From the NCBI GenBank assembly GCA_947488435.1, contig CANKZG010000001.1, positions 1,480,308-1,544,307 of the forward strand: a stretch of 64,000 nucleotides of DNA. The letters are read 5' to 3'. This document shows, in pieces, positions 1-8,622 of the stretch. Origin of the DNA: an uncultured Flavobacteriaceae bacterium. Its GTDB lineage: Bacteria; Bacteroidota; Bacteroidia; Flavobacteriales; Flavobacteriaceae. The stretch's first letter is position 1, and each line of letters opens with the position of its first letter. The notes under the pieces are model-generated. The model was not told the origin of the DNA and did no database searches. It was given only the letters and a program-made list of their open reading frames with translations. A program made the translations under genes and the position numbers.

Positions 1-261
1 CTTAGCAACAAAGTCTGTTTCACAATTTAAAGAGATAATAACTCCACTATTGTTTTCAGCATTTACTTTCGCTATTACAGCACCTTCAGAAGAATCTCTG
101 TCAGCTCTTTTAGCAGCTACTTTTTGTCCTTTTTTACGAAGAATTTCAATAGCTTTTTCAAAATTTCCTTCTGCTTCAACCAATGCCTTTTTACAATCCA
201 TCATCCCGGCACCCGTTGTTTTTCTTAATTTATTTACCTCAGCGGCGGTAATCTTTACCAT
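1..261 (-). CDS. tsf: Elongation factor Ts, N-terminal 87 residues (gene continues past the left edge)
   Basis: Read on the minus strand this gives [20 protein letters not shown] and on through DCKKAL and a [13 protein letters not shown] stretch, the UBA-like N-terminal domain and the start of the core of EF-Ts, the guanine nucleotide exchange factor for EF-Tu. The start is the ATG at 259-261. No stop occurs before base 1, so the C-terminal two thirds lie outside the window. It follows rpsB by 109 bases on the same strand, the standard bacterial rpsB-tsf order, and is probably co-transcribed with it. Confidence 0.96.
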   Translation of the reverse strand, partial: MVKITAAEVNKLRKTTGAGMMDCKKALVEAEGNFEKAIEILRKKGQKVAAKRADRDSSEGAVIAKVNAENNSGVIISLNCETDFVAK

Positions 262-370
262 CTTGATTTCTGTTATTGAATTACACTAATATCATGTTTA
301 TTTACTTGATTTCTAGTGTAATAGTTTAAATTAATATACAATTTTAATAAATACTATTTGTTTGGAAGGT

Positions 371-1492
371 TTACTCAACCCCTCCACTTACGCTATCTTG
401 CCATGTCTTAAGCTCATCCCATTTCCCTTCGGCAGCCATTTTTGCTTGTTTTGGCCATGATGCAGGGTTTTTAGAAGCAAAAGTAGAGCCAGCTTCGGTC
501 AAAATAGTTTTTAAATCCTCCTCAGATTTATCTGCAAGAAGCGCAAAAGTAGTAATCCCTGCCGCTTGTAGTAATTCTGATATTTTCGGTCCTATACCCT
601 CTACCTTGGTAAGGTTATCTGCAACAACTTCAGCGGGAGCTTCTTTCTTAGCTGGCTTAGCCTCAACTGCTGGAGTTTCTTCTGCTTTTGCTGGCGCTTC
701 TTTTTTAGCTGGTTTAGCTTTTGCCGGAGCATCTTCAGTTTTAGCAGCTGCTTCTGTTTTTGCAGGAGCTTCCTTTGCTGGTGCCGCATCTTTAGACTTT
801 TCAGCTTTACGTTCCGATAATCCTTCTGAAATAGCACCTGTTACCTCTGTTAAAATTGCTTCAATTGATTTTGAAGCATCATCATTCGAAGGAATTACGT
901 ACTGAATAGGTCTTGGATCAGAATTTGTATCTACCATCGCAAAAATGGGGATATTTAACTTCTGAGCTTCTTTTACGGCAATATGCTCACGCATCGTATC
1001 AACAACAAAAAGCGCGCCTGGTAAGCGTGTCATTTCAGAAATAGACCCTAAGTTCTTTTCTAGTTTTGCTCTTAAACGATCCACTTGAAGACGTTCTTTC
1101 TTAGAAAGTGTGTTGAACGTTCCATCTTTTTTCATACGATCGATTGAAGCCATTTTTTTGACAGCTTTTCTAATCGTAACAAAGTTTGTTAACATTCCAC
1201 CTGGCCATCTTTCTGTGATGTAAGGCATATTTACCTTAGCTACTTTATCAGAGACAATATCCTTAGCTTGTTTTTTGGTAGCCACAAATAAAATTTTTCT
1301 TCCCGAAGCTGCAATTTTCTTCAAAGCCTCATTCGCTTCGTCTAATTTTGCAACTGTTTTGTATAAGTTGATTACGTGAATCCCATTACGCTCCATGTAG
1401 ATGTAAGGCGCCATGTTTGGATTCCATTTTCTAGTGAGGTGACCAAAATGTACACCTGCCTCTAAGAGGTCTTTTACTTCAGCTTTTGCCAT
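371..1492 (-). CDS. rpsB: Small ribosomal subunit protein S2 with C-terminal Ala/Lys/Pro linker and helix-hairpin-helix domain
   Basis: Residues 1 to about 225 are a normal S2 (LLEAGVHFGH, TRKWNPNMAPYI, TERWPGGMLTN, DTMREHIAVKEA, MVDTNSDP), which binds the head and platform region of the 30S subunit. The protein is 373 residues where S2 is usually 230-250. The excess is a repetitive Ala/Lys/Pro/Glu linker (about 228-290) and a final domain of about 80 residues with KVEGIGPKISELL, a helix-hairpin-helix fold. The same kind of domain ends the ActC protein at 51370-53106. Extended S2 proteins are, to my knowledge, common in Flavobacteriia; the role of the tail is unknown. The ATG follows an untranslated leader of up to 235 bases. 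Confidence 0.96.
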   Translation of the reverse strand: MAKAEVKDLLEAGVHFGHLTRKWNPNMAPYIYMERNGIHVINLYKTVAKLDEANEALKKIAASGRKILFVATKKQAKDIVSDKVAKVNMPYITERWPGGMLTNFVTIRKAVKKMASIDRMKKDGTFNTLSKKERLQVDRLRAKLEKNLGSISEMTRLPGALFVVDTMREHIAVKEAQKLNIPIFAMVDTNSDPRPIQYVIPSNDDASKSIEAILTEVTGAISEGLSERKAEKSKDAAPAKEAPAKTEAAAKTEDAPAKAKPAKKEAPAKAEETPAVEAKPAKKEAPAEVVADNLTKVEGIGPKISELLQAAGITTFALLADKSEEDLKTILTEAGSTFASKNPASWPKQAKMAAEGKWDELKTWQDSVSGGVE

Positions 1493-1727
1493 TTTTAATA
1501 TTTAGTTTACGTTCTTTTGAATTAGCAATGTTGAAGTGGTACGTATTTACGCAGCCTCCAACATTTAGATGCTAAACTAATTTTCACCCAAACTAAATTC
1601 AGTTTAGGGTATCCTTCAATTAATGGAATAATATCAGGAATTTAAAGTTGCCTTTTGCAAGGCGTTTCAAGGAACTTAGAGTTATATTTCCTAACTTTTT
1701 TAGGAACTTTAATTATAAATAAAATAT
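1493..1727 (-). promoter_or_regulatory. Leader/promoter region of rpsB-tsf with two possible RNA hairpins
   Basis: There is no ORF between the rpsI terminator and rpsB. On the minus strand GCCTT/AAGGC (1650-1663) and an AAACT/AGTTT stem flanked by CC/GG (1588-1608) could fold. Ribosomal protein leaders are often autoregulated, so an S2-binding leader is possible. I found no clear TTTG-N19-TAnnTTTG promoter here. Confidence 0.25.
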
Positions 1728-1751
1728 GAATGTCCTATGATTAGGACATTC
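1711..1751 (-). terminator. Intrinsic terminator after rpsI
   Basis: A perfect 10-bp inverted repeat (GAATGTCCTA at 1728-1737 and TAGGACATTC at 1742-1751) with a 4-base loop starts 8 bases past the rpsI stop. On the minus strand it is followed by a T-rich run. It separates rplM-rpsI from rpsB-tsf. Confidence 0.8.
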
Positions 1752-1758
1752 GATAATA

Positions 1759-2145
1759 TTAACGTTTAGAGAACTGGAATTTCTTACGCGCTTTCTTTTG
1801 ACCAAATTTCTTACGTTCAACCATTCTAGGGTCTCTTGTTAAAAGGCCTTCTGGTTTAAGAATAGCTCTATTTTCCTCATCTACTTCACACATTATTCTG
1901 GAAAGTGCTAAACGCACAGCTTCTGCCTGTCCTGTAATACCACCACCATAAACATTTACCTTTACATCATAGCTACCTTCGGTATCTGTTAATGAAAAAG
2001 GCTGTTTTACTTTATATTGTAAAGTTGCTGTGGTGAAATATTCGTTTAAGGGTTTCTTATTGATAGTAATATCTCCTTTACCTTCAGAAAGATATACGCG
2101 AGCAACCGCAGTCTTTCTTCTACCTATTTTATGAATAGTCTCCAT
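1759..2145 (-). CDS. rpsI: Small ribosomal subunit protein S9
   Basis: 128 residues, full family length. The N-terminus has HKIGRRKTAVARVYL, the middle has VYGGGITGQAEAVRLALSRI, and the end is the basic tail with LTRDPRMVERKKFG, KKARKKFQFSKR, which reaches towards the P-site tRNA. The start ATG overlaps the rplM stop by one base (TAATG), so the two are translationally coupled. A strong terminator follows. Confidence 0.98.
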   Translation of the reverse strand: METIHKIGRRKTAVARVYLSEGKGDITINKKPLNEYFTTATLQYKVKQPFSLTDTEGSYDVKVNVYGGGITGQAEAVRLALSRIMCEVDEENRAILKPEGLLTRDPRMVERKKFGQKKARKKFQFSKR

Positions 2146-2600
2146 TACTTAAATTCTTTTAAGTTAAATACAGTTGGTTTTTGAGCTTCTTGATCATGTT
2201 CTGAGCCTTTATATACTCTCAAGTTTCTGAACAATTCCGCACCTAGTTTATTTTTTGGAAGCATTCCTTTTACCGACTTCTCCACAATTCGGGCTGGATT
2301 TTTATCCATTAGCTCCATAACTGATTGTGAACGTTGACCTCCAGGATATCCTGTATATCGAAGGTATTTTTTGTCCTGCCATTTATTGCCGCTAAGTTGA
2401 ATTTTTTCTGCATTGATAACAATAACATTATCTCCACAATCAACGTGAGGGGTATAATTGGGTTTGTGTTTTCCTCTTAATAATTTGGCAACTTTGGAAG
2501 CCATGCGTCCTAATGTTTCGCCTTCTGCATCCACAAGCAACCACTGTTTGTTTACAGTTGCTTTATTAGCTGAAATAGTCTTGTAGCTTAATGTATCCAC
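2145..2600 (-). CDS. rplM: Large ribosomal subunit protein L13
   Basis: 151 residues with the L13 hallmarks: WLLVDAEGETLGRMAS near the N-terminus, LRGKHKPNYTPHVDCGDNV, and KSVKGMLPKNKLG before the C-terminus. L13 is an early-assembly 50S protein. It is first in a two-gene operon with rpsI, the arrangement found in most bacteria. The ATG start lies about 40 bases downstream of the -7 element of a very good Bacteroidota-type promoter at 2648-2678. Confidence 0.98.
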   Translation of the reverse strand: MDTLSYKTISANKATVNKQWLLVDAEGETLGRMASKVAKLLRGKHKPNYTPHVDCGDNVIVINAEKIQLSGNKWQDKKYLRYTGYPGGQRSQSVMELMDKNPARIVEKSVKGMLPKNKLGAELFRNLRVYKGSEHDQEAQKPTVFNLKEFK

Positions 2601-2647
2601 AGTACTGTTTTTAATGATTAAACCTTTCGATCCCGATAAACGGGGTG

Positions 2648-2678
2648 CAAATGTACAATTATTAACTTGAAATACAAA
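2648..2678 (-). promoter_or_regulatory. Promoter of rplM-rpsI (Bacteroidota -33/-7 type)
   Basis: On the minus strand TTTG (2675-2678) is followed after exactly 19 bases by TACATTTG (2648-2655), a full match to TTTG-N19-TAnnTTTG. Transcription should start near 2641. The 5' end of the transcript could form a small CCCG/CGGG hairpin (2632-2645). Confidence 0.75.
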
Positions 2679-2853
2679 TGCTTAAATCCGATTATTTTCC
2701 GGAAATTTTATAGCATCCTTTTTTATGGTAAAAGGAAGGGCAAAAATAGCCTAAATATGATGTAAAATGTTAAAAAATGACTAAAAAAAAATTGAAGTGT
2801 AACGATCTGTAATTCGTGTGGTCTTTACAGTATCAATCAATCAAAAAACGAAC

Positions 2854-5511
2854 ATGTTACGAGGCGCTACAACGGTACTAGGCTTTTTTGCTCTATTGAC
2901 TACTTTTTTCACGAATGCACAAGATTCGACAGCAATAGTTCCGAAACGAATCTATTTGACTAAAGCTTTGGGCTCGGAAGAACCTCCCGCTATCGATGGC
3001 ATATTAGAAGATGCAGCATGGAATATGGTAGATTGGACTGGGGATTATATAGAAAACCAGCCCGACGAGAATACACCTCCAAGTTATCAAACAAAATTCA
3101 AGATAGTTTACGACCAAAAATTCCTCTACATAGGTGTTCGGTGCTATGATGGCGAACCTGATAAAATTGTAGAACGATTAAGTAGAAGAGATGGTTTTGA
3201 AGGTGATTGGGTCGAATTTAATATTGATAGTTATCACGATTTACGAACTGCGTTTTCATTCACAATTACGGCTGCTGGAGTGAAAGGAGATGAATTTATT
3301 TCAAATAATGGTGATAATTGGGATGGAAGCTGGAATCCAATCTGGTACACAAAAACGAATATTGATTCGGAAGGATGGACTGCAGAGCTCAAAATACCTT
3401 TAAGCCAATTGAAGTTTGGAAAGTCAAAAAATCAAGTATGGGGATTGCAGTCTACACGTCGTTTCTTTAGGGAAGAAGAACGTTCCTTATGGCAACGTAG
3501 GCCCCAAGATGCTGCAGGATGGGTGAGTCAATTTGGAGAGTTACACGGATTAAAAAATCTAGAACCTCAAAAGCAGCTGGAAATACAGCCGTATACGGTA
3601 ACCAACCTGGAAACTTTTGAACCGGAAGCTGGAAACCCATTTAGAGATGGAAGCGAAGATGATGTTACCGTAGGGTTGGATGCAAAAATTGGAATTACTA
3701 ATGATCTTACTTTGGACCTTACCATAAATCCAGATTTTGGGCAGGTGGAAGCAGATCCTTCCGCAATTGCTTTGGATGGTTTTCAAATATTTTTTCAGGA
3801 ACGACGGCCCTTTTTTGTTGAAAATAAAAACATTTTTGATTACCGAGTTTCGGCATCTCAGGCGGGGAATACTTTTGGATTTGATAACGTATTTTATTCA
3901 AGAAGGATCGGAAGAAGCCCTCAGGGGTTTCCAAATACCGAGGAAAATGAATATGTAGAGCAACCGGAAAACACTGAAATTTTAGGAGCAGCGAAGTTTA
4001 GTGGAAAAACCGATAGCGGATGGTCTATTGGTGTTTTAGAGAGCATAACGGCGCGTAAGTTCGCAACGATAGACAATGAGGGAGAGCGGCGCAAAGAAAT
4101 TGTAGAGCCACTTACCAACTATTTTGTGGGACGCTTACAAAAGGATTTTAATGAAAGAAATACCTTTATTGGAGGCATTTTTACCGCAACAAATAGAGAT
4201 GAACTTACTGAAAATATTGATTTTTTGCATAATAAGGCATACTCAGGAGGATTAGATTTTAAGCATCAATGGAATGACCGGGATTGGTATTTGGGAGGAA
4301 ACTTTATTGTTAGTCATGTTGAAGGATCTGAAGAAGCCATCCAAGGAACTCAGGAATCTATAACGCACTTATTTCAGCGTGTAGGAGCAGACCATGTGTC
4401 GGTAGATCCTAATCAAACGTCACTTACAGGTACTAGCGGAAATCTGCAACTGGGGAAAGTGGGTAATGGGCACTGGCGCTTTGAGTCTGGAGCAACATGG
4501 CGATCCCCGGAATTGGAATTGAATGATATTGGTTTTCAACGACAGGCTGATGATATTCGTCACTATACTTGGGTGGGATATCGTACCTTAAAACCAGATA
4601 GTACTTTTAGACGGGTAGGATTAAATTACAACCATTGGAGTGTATGGGATTTTGGAGGCAATCACAATAACCTTCGTTTTAATACAAATGCCTGGGCTAA
4701 CTTTAAAAATAACTGGTTTGTAAATGCAGGATTAAATTATGCGCCTATACAGTATTCTAATTTTGCACTTCGTGGTGGGCCTAGCCTGCGGCAATCTCGG
4801 GAAATAGGTTTCTGGAATGGAATCAATACCGATAATCGTAAAAAATTAAGATTCAATGCTTTTCACAATGGAAGGTGGGGAGGAGAAAACTCGTACTATT
4901 CCTATAGGGTGGAAGCGGGAGCAGTATATCAACCTTTTAATGCATTGCGGATTTCAGCTTTTCCGGAGTATAGTATTAATAACGACAAACTTCAGTTTAT
5001 TGATAATTTAGAAGTTGATGGGAATCCGATTTATTTGAATGGAGAAATACAACAGCGCACACTGAGTATGTCTTTTCGATTAAATTATACCATAAACCCT
5101 AATTTAACAATACAATATTGGGGGCAGCCATTTATCTCTACAGGAAGGTATTCTAATTTCAAAAATGTTACAAATCCTATTGCGTCCCAATTTGATGATC
5201 GATTTGTTCAGTTTTCAGATGATCAATTGTCTTTTTCAGATGGCACCTATGCTGTAGATCAAAATCTAGATGGTACAACGGATTTTAATTTTGGTAACCC
5301 AGATTTTTCTTTTGTTCAATTTCGTTCAAACTTGGTTGTTCGATGGGAATATATTCCAGGTTCGGAGATTTTTTTAGTGTGGTCACAAGATGTTTCGCAG
5401 TCTGGAGACCCCAGCGAAAGTTTATTGAACGGATTAAATAACAATATTTTTAATGGGGATAGACCTCAAAATATTTTTTTGATAAAAGCAACATATCGTT
5501 TTGTGCTTTAA
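2854..5511 (+). CDS. Secreted CBM9-like/DUF5916 protein
   Basis: About 885 residues. The frame opens at a GTG at 2818, but the ATG at 2854 starts a clear signal peptide (MLRGATTVLGFFALL, cleavage after TNAQ), so I place the start there. Residues about 30-230 resemble the family 9 carbohydrate-binding-like domain (PPAIDGILEDAAW, then FKIVYDQKFLYIGVRCYD). The rest resembles DUF5916, with the conserved LDLTINPDFGQVEADPS and FFQERRPFFVE motifs, and ends in alternating beta strands closing with a terminal aromatic (ATYRFVL), as in outer-membrane barrels. Such proteins are frequent in Bacteroidota, often noted as hydrolase-like, but no reaction is established to my knowledge. It is followed after 66 bases by a lipoprotein gene on the same strand. 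Confidence 0.85.
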   Translation: MLRGATTVLGFFALLTTFFTNAQDSTAIVPKRIYLTKALGSEEPPAIDGILEDAAWNMVDWTGDYIENQPDENTPPSYQTKFKIVYDQKFLYIGVRCYDGEPDKIVERLSRRDGFEGDWVEFNIDSYHDLRTAFSFTITAAGVKGDEFISNNGDNWDGSWNPIWYTKTNIDSEGWTAELKIPLSQLKFGKSKNQVWGLQSTRRFFREEERSLWQRRPQDAAGWVSQFGELHGLKNLEPQKQLEIQPYTVTNLETFEPEAGNPFRDGSEDDVTVGLDAKIGITNDLTLDLTINPDFGQVEADPSAIALDGFQIFFQERRPFFVENKNIFDYRVSASQAGNTFGFDNVFYSRRIGRSPQGFPNTEENEYVEQPENTEILGAAKFSGKTDSGWSIGVLESITARKFATIDNEGERRKEIVEPLTNYFVGRLQKDFNERNTFIGGIFTATNRDELTENIDFLHNKAYSGGLDFKHQWNDRDWYLGGNFIVSHVEGSEEAIQGTQESITHLFQRVGADHVSVDPNQTSLTGTSGNLQLGKVGNGHWRFESGATWRSPELELNDIGFQRQADDIRHYTWVGYRTLKPDSTFRRVGLNYNHWSVWDFGGNHNNLRFNTNAWANFKNNWFVNAGLNYAPIQYSNFALRGGPSLRQSREIGFWNGINTDNRKKLRFNAFHNGRWGGENSYYSYRVEAGAVYQPFNALRISAFPEYSINNDKLQFIDNLEVDGNPIYLNGEIQQRTLSMSFRLNYTINPNLTIQYWGQPFISTGRYSNFKNVTNPIASQFDDRFVQFSDDQLSFSDGTYAVDQNLDGTTDFNFGNPDFSFVQFRSNLVVRWEYIPGSEIFLVWSQDVSQSGDPSESLLNGLNNNIFNGDRPQNIFLIKATYRFVL

Positions 5512-5577
5512 CCGATATAAAATATTATTGTATTTTCTTCGTTTAGCTGTTAGTTAACCCAAGAAAACAATTTAAAC

Positions 5578-6087
5578 ATGAAACGAATTTTTTTATTTCT
5601 TTTTATCGCAGTTGCGCTTACCTATTCTTGTTCATCGGATAGTGATGATGGGCCTGGAGGAGGAGATACAGCCAGCAATCTTATAGGAACTTGGGATCTC
5701 TCTGGAATAGCTGTTGATGAGGCAACCGCAAATGATGATTTAGTTTTTGCTCAAGGTATTGTAGATGTACTTTTGGCACAGAACTGTAATCTACTAAGTA
5801 TTACCTTTAATGCTGATAATACTGCAATACTAGTGGATAGAGATTTTGGAGATATTGAAATTAATTTAGATCCTTCAGGAGGAGGTTTGGATATACCATG
5901 TCCGGCAGAAAGTAATACAGAAACGGTTACTTATGAGCTCAATGGCAATACGCTAACAATTACTTTTCAGGATGAAACCCAAGAAACAGCAACTATAAGT
6001 TTGAATGGTGATATGCTTACTATAGGAGGAGAATTTGTTGATGAAGATAATCTTGCTGAGGCAGAAGCTGTTTTTACAAGACGCTAA
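5578..6087 (+). CDS. Lipocalin-like surface lipoprotein (copy 1)
   Basis: 169 residues. A lipoprotein signal peptide ends in LTYSC, followed by SSDSDDGPGGG, an acidic Ser/Asp stretch right after the lipid-bearing cysteine that in Bacteroidota directs lipoproteins to the cell surface. The mature part has NLIGTWDLSGI near its start and repeated beta-strand patterns (LLSITFNADNTAIL, TLTITFQDETQ), matching small lipocalin-like domains of flavobacterial lipoproteins. Two cysteines in the mature part (QNCNLL and IPCPAE) could pair. Ligand unknown. The next gene is a diverged duplicate. A strong terminator follows directly. Confidence 0.75.
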   Translation: MKRIFLFLFIAVALTYSCSSDSDDGPGGGDTASNLIGTWDLSGIAVDEATANDDLVFAQGIVDVLLAQNCNLLSITFNADNTAILVDRDFGDIEINLDPSGGGLDIPCPAESNTETVTYELNGNTLTITFQDETQETATISLNGDMLTIGGEFVDEDNLAEAEAVFTRR

Positions 6088-6111
6088 ATAAACAAGTATA
6101 AAATAGAATAG

Positions 6112-6146
6112 GACCTCTTTGAAATTTTCAAAGGGGTCTTTTTTTT
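6112..6146 (+). terminator. Intrinsic terminator after lipocalin-like lipoprotein 1
   Basis: GACC-CTTTGAAA pairs with TTTCAAAG-GGTC with one wobble position, followed by a run of eight T (6139-6146). It lies 25 bases past the stop and separates the two lipoprotein paralogs into different transcripts. Confidence 0.85.
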
Positions 6147-6278
6147 GTTTCAGTTGTCGCTACAACCTGATCTGTTTTAATATGACGAAAATGTAAGGAT
6201 TCCCTAATGAACGGGACTATAAGACCACTTGTTATTGATTACTCCCTGCTTTTAATCTAACCAGAATTAAAAACTATT

Positions 6279-6890
6279 ATGAAAAAGAGAACCTTAGTAT
6301 TGTTGTTTGCATTTGTTGGTATGCTATACACCTGTAGTTCGGATGGAGATGATAATTTTAATATTCCAAATACCGAAAATTCCGATACTAATACGGATGA
6401 AGTTGCAAATGACGAAGATCAAGATAATAGCGAAGAAGATTCTGAAGATGAGAATACGGATGAGATGTCTATAAACCTTTTAGGTGTATGGGATCTTACA
6501 GGAATAGATTTGGATGACGATACAGCAGGAACACAACTTACTTTATTAACACTAGTATTAGAATCACTGCTTGAAGATAGTTGTGAGATTTTGACGCTTA
6601 CTTTTAATGAAGACGGAACCCTCTTAATTGGAAGAGGAGATTTTGGGGATTTAAGTGCTGCAGGATTATCCATTGATTGTCCAGAATCCATTATTGTTGA
6701 TGAAACCACTTGGAGCGTGTTAGGAAACGAGCTTACAATTACTTTTGAAGATGGAACTACGACAACAGTTGTAATTGATATAGCTGGGGATACCGCACTT
6801 TTAGCAGGTGCTTTTGTAAATGTTCTTGGGGATGTGGTTGATGAAGAAGAGCTGGGCGAAACACAGGTAGTGTTTACGAGAAGATCTTAA
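6279..6890 (+). CDS. Lipocalin-like surface lipoprotein (copy 2, with acidic linker)
   Basis: 203 residues, a paralog of the gene at 5578. The lipobox is MLYTC followed by SSDGDD. An extra linker of about 40 residues made mainly of Asp, Glu, Asn and Ser precedes NLLGVWDLTGIDL. The core then follows copy 1: LTLTFNEDGTLLI, SIDCPES, LGNELTITFEDGTT, and the shared ending VFTRR. The two conserved cysteines are kept. The linker probably holds the domain away from the membrane. It is separated from copy 1 by a terminator and faces the convergent radical SAM gene. Function unknown. Confidence 0.75.
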   Translation: MKKRTLVLLFAFVGMLYTCSSDGDDNFNIPNTENSDTNTDEVANDEDQDNSEEDSEDENTDEMSINLLGVWDLTGIDLDDDTAGTQLTLLTLVLESLLEDSCEILTLTFNEDGTLLIGRGDFGDLSAAGLSIDCPESIIVDETTWSVLGNELTITFEDGTTTTVVIDIAGDTALLAGAFVNVLGDVVDEEELGETQVVFTRRS

Positions 6891-7084
6891 GGCTTTGATG
6901 GAATATTAGCAATACCCTTTACCTGTGACACTTGCGATTAGAACTACTTTTTATTGAAACGCTGAAGGTCGGTATTGAAAGAAAAAAATCAAGAATATTT
7001 TCGAGAGAAGTATTATTAGCAGTGTATTTTTCAGTACGTACTAAAATATTTTTTTATTCTTCTTACAATGAAACAAAATAAAAA

Positions 7085-8608
7085 TTATTCTGAATAAAAT
7101 CCCTCAATCTCGGGCTGCCTATATTTCCAGATTTTATGAAGCGCTTTAATCTCATAAGGAAACTTATACCATCCTAAACTAAATCGATAACCTGAAACAA
7201 GCTTTAGCATTTGTTTTTTGTATCCTTTAATTCTGAAATCAGATGCTGTGGGGTAATATCCATTAAGAACTGTTTCAAAATTTTTAATAGTGTCAACCAT
7301 CTTCGGAGTTAACCAGGGTGTTAATGGATTTTTTCGAAGATCAAATTTTTCCCAACTTGGTGACACCCATTCCTCCAGGTTTTCCGGAAACGAAAACCCT
7401 GCATCAATTATTTGTTGATATAATTCCGATCCTTCCGTCGGAACAGGACTATAGAGATAAATAATGATTTCTGCATCTGGATTAATCTTTTTTATTTTTT
7501 TTATAAAATTAATATCCCAAATGATCTGCTCGTATACCTTTTTTTCGTTTTCCCCTGGTAAGCCTAGAACAAATGAGAGTTCAGGAATGATACCTACATT
7601 TTTCATTCGAAGTACAAATTCTTCAATCATTTTTCCACTTTGCGTACCCCCTTTGTTCATCTGTTTTAGGACTTCATCATTTCCTGTTTCGGCTCCAAGA
7701 AAGATCATTTTACATCCTGCCTTCCGCATATACCTTAAATCATCATCGGTATACTTATTTAGTGTGTCAATTCTTCCTTCTCCCCACCAGCTAATATTAT
7801 CATCCATAACAAGTTTAGAAAATTCCAAAACTCGTTTTCTAGATGTAAAAAAATTATTGTCATGAAATTCAACGGCATCAATATCATATTTCTTTTTAAA
7901 AAAAAGAAGATCGTTATATACGTTAACTCCTGATTTTGCCTTCCATTTAGCATTATATATGGGGACAACTGCACAGAAGGAACAGGTGAAAGGACATCCC
8001 AAACTAGAATGATAGGCTAATGTTTTATTGCCTAGAAAGGTTTTGGCTAAATAATTTTCTAGGTCATAGAAAGTGTTTAAATATTGGTACGGTAAGGGAG
8101 GGAGATTATCCTGATTTTGAAGTGCTTCTTTAGCTGTTTGTACAATTTTTCCTTTCTGATCAATATAAACAAGGTTTTTAATAAGGGGTAATTTGTTAAA
8201 ATCACCTTCTTCTAAAGCATCTACGAGACTTGGAAATGCTGTATCTCCTGGTCCGTTTACGATATAATCTACATAACGAGATGTAATAGAAACCTTATAT
8301 TGATTAGATGCAAAATACCCACCCCAAATAACAATACAATCTGGGTATTTCTCTTTAATTTTCTTTGAAAATGGAATAGCCTGTTTTAGTTGTGGGCCAG
8401 GCATCACCGTTGAACAAAAGTATTTGAATTCCCCTGTTTTAAAATAGGCGTTAATAGTAGACCAAGGATCTTTTTCCATATTACCATCTACAAAAACATA
8501 ATCGTGAACGCCATGAATTGAAGCAGCAACTTGAAGAATGGAATTAGGAATTCTATGCTTGGCATTAGAACTTCTTGGATTGAATATTACCAGTTTTTTT
8601 GAAGTCAT
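7085..8608 (-). CDS. B12-binding-type radical SAM protein
   Basis: About 507 residues from the ATG at 8606-8608; an in-frame start further upstream would overlap the preceding gene. The N-terminal 150 residues look like a cobalamin-binding Rossmann domain (KKLVIFNPRSS, CIVIWGGYFASN). The radical SAM core starts at LGCPFTCSFCAVVP, giving the CxxxCxxC that holds the 4Fe-4S cluster, followed by FHDNNFF and MIFLGAETGNDEVLKQM. Class B enzymes of this kind methylate unactivated carbons or rearrange carbon skeletons. The upstream gene, another radical SAM enzyme, ends 14 bases before this start, so they form a two-gene operon. Substrate unknown. Confidence 0.85.
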   Translation of the reverse strand: MTSKKLVIFNPRSSNAKHRIPNSILQVAASIHGVHDYVFVDGNMEKDPWSTINAYFKTGEFKYFCSTVMPGPQLKQAIPFSKKIKEKYPDCIVIWGGYFASNQYKVSITSRYVDYIVNGPGDTAFPSLVDALEEGDFNKLPLIKNLVYIDQKGKIVQTAKEALQNQDNLPPLPYQYLNTFYDLENYLAKTFLGNKTLAYHSSLGCPFTCSFCAVVPIYNAKWKAKSGVNVYNDLLFFKKKYDIDAVEFHDNNFFTSRKRVLEFSKLVMDDNISWWGEGRIDTLNKYTDDDLRYMRKAGCKMIFLGAETGNDEVLKQMNKGGTQSGKMIEEFVLRMKNVGIIPELSFVLGLPGENEKKVYEQIIWDINFIKKIKKINPDAEIIIYLYSPVPTEGSELYQQIIDAGFSFPENLEEWVSPSWEKFDLRKNPLTPWLTPKMVDTIKNFETVLNGYYPTASDFRIKGYKKQMLKLVSGYRFSLGWYKFPYEIKALHKIWKYRQPEIEGFYSE

Positions 8609-8622
8609 TGTGATTTTAAATA

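Noticed and set aside
601-837. Lys/Gln/Leu-rich ORF on the minus strand inside rpsB
   Set aside because: It is an out-of-frame reading of the repetitive S2 linker; the repeat codons avoid stops in other frames.
7033-7042. Palindrome AGTACGTACT flanked by T and A runs
   Set aside because: Ten bases without a loop is expected by chance, and neither neighbour clearly needs it as terminator or operator.
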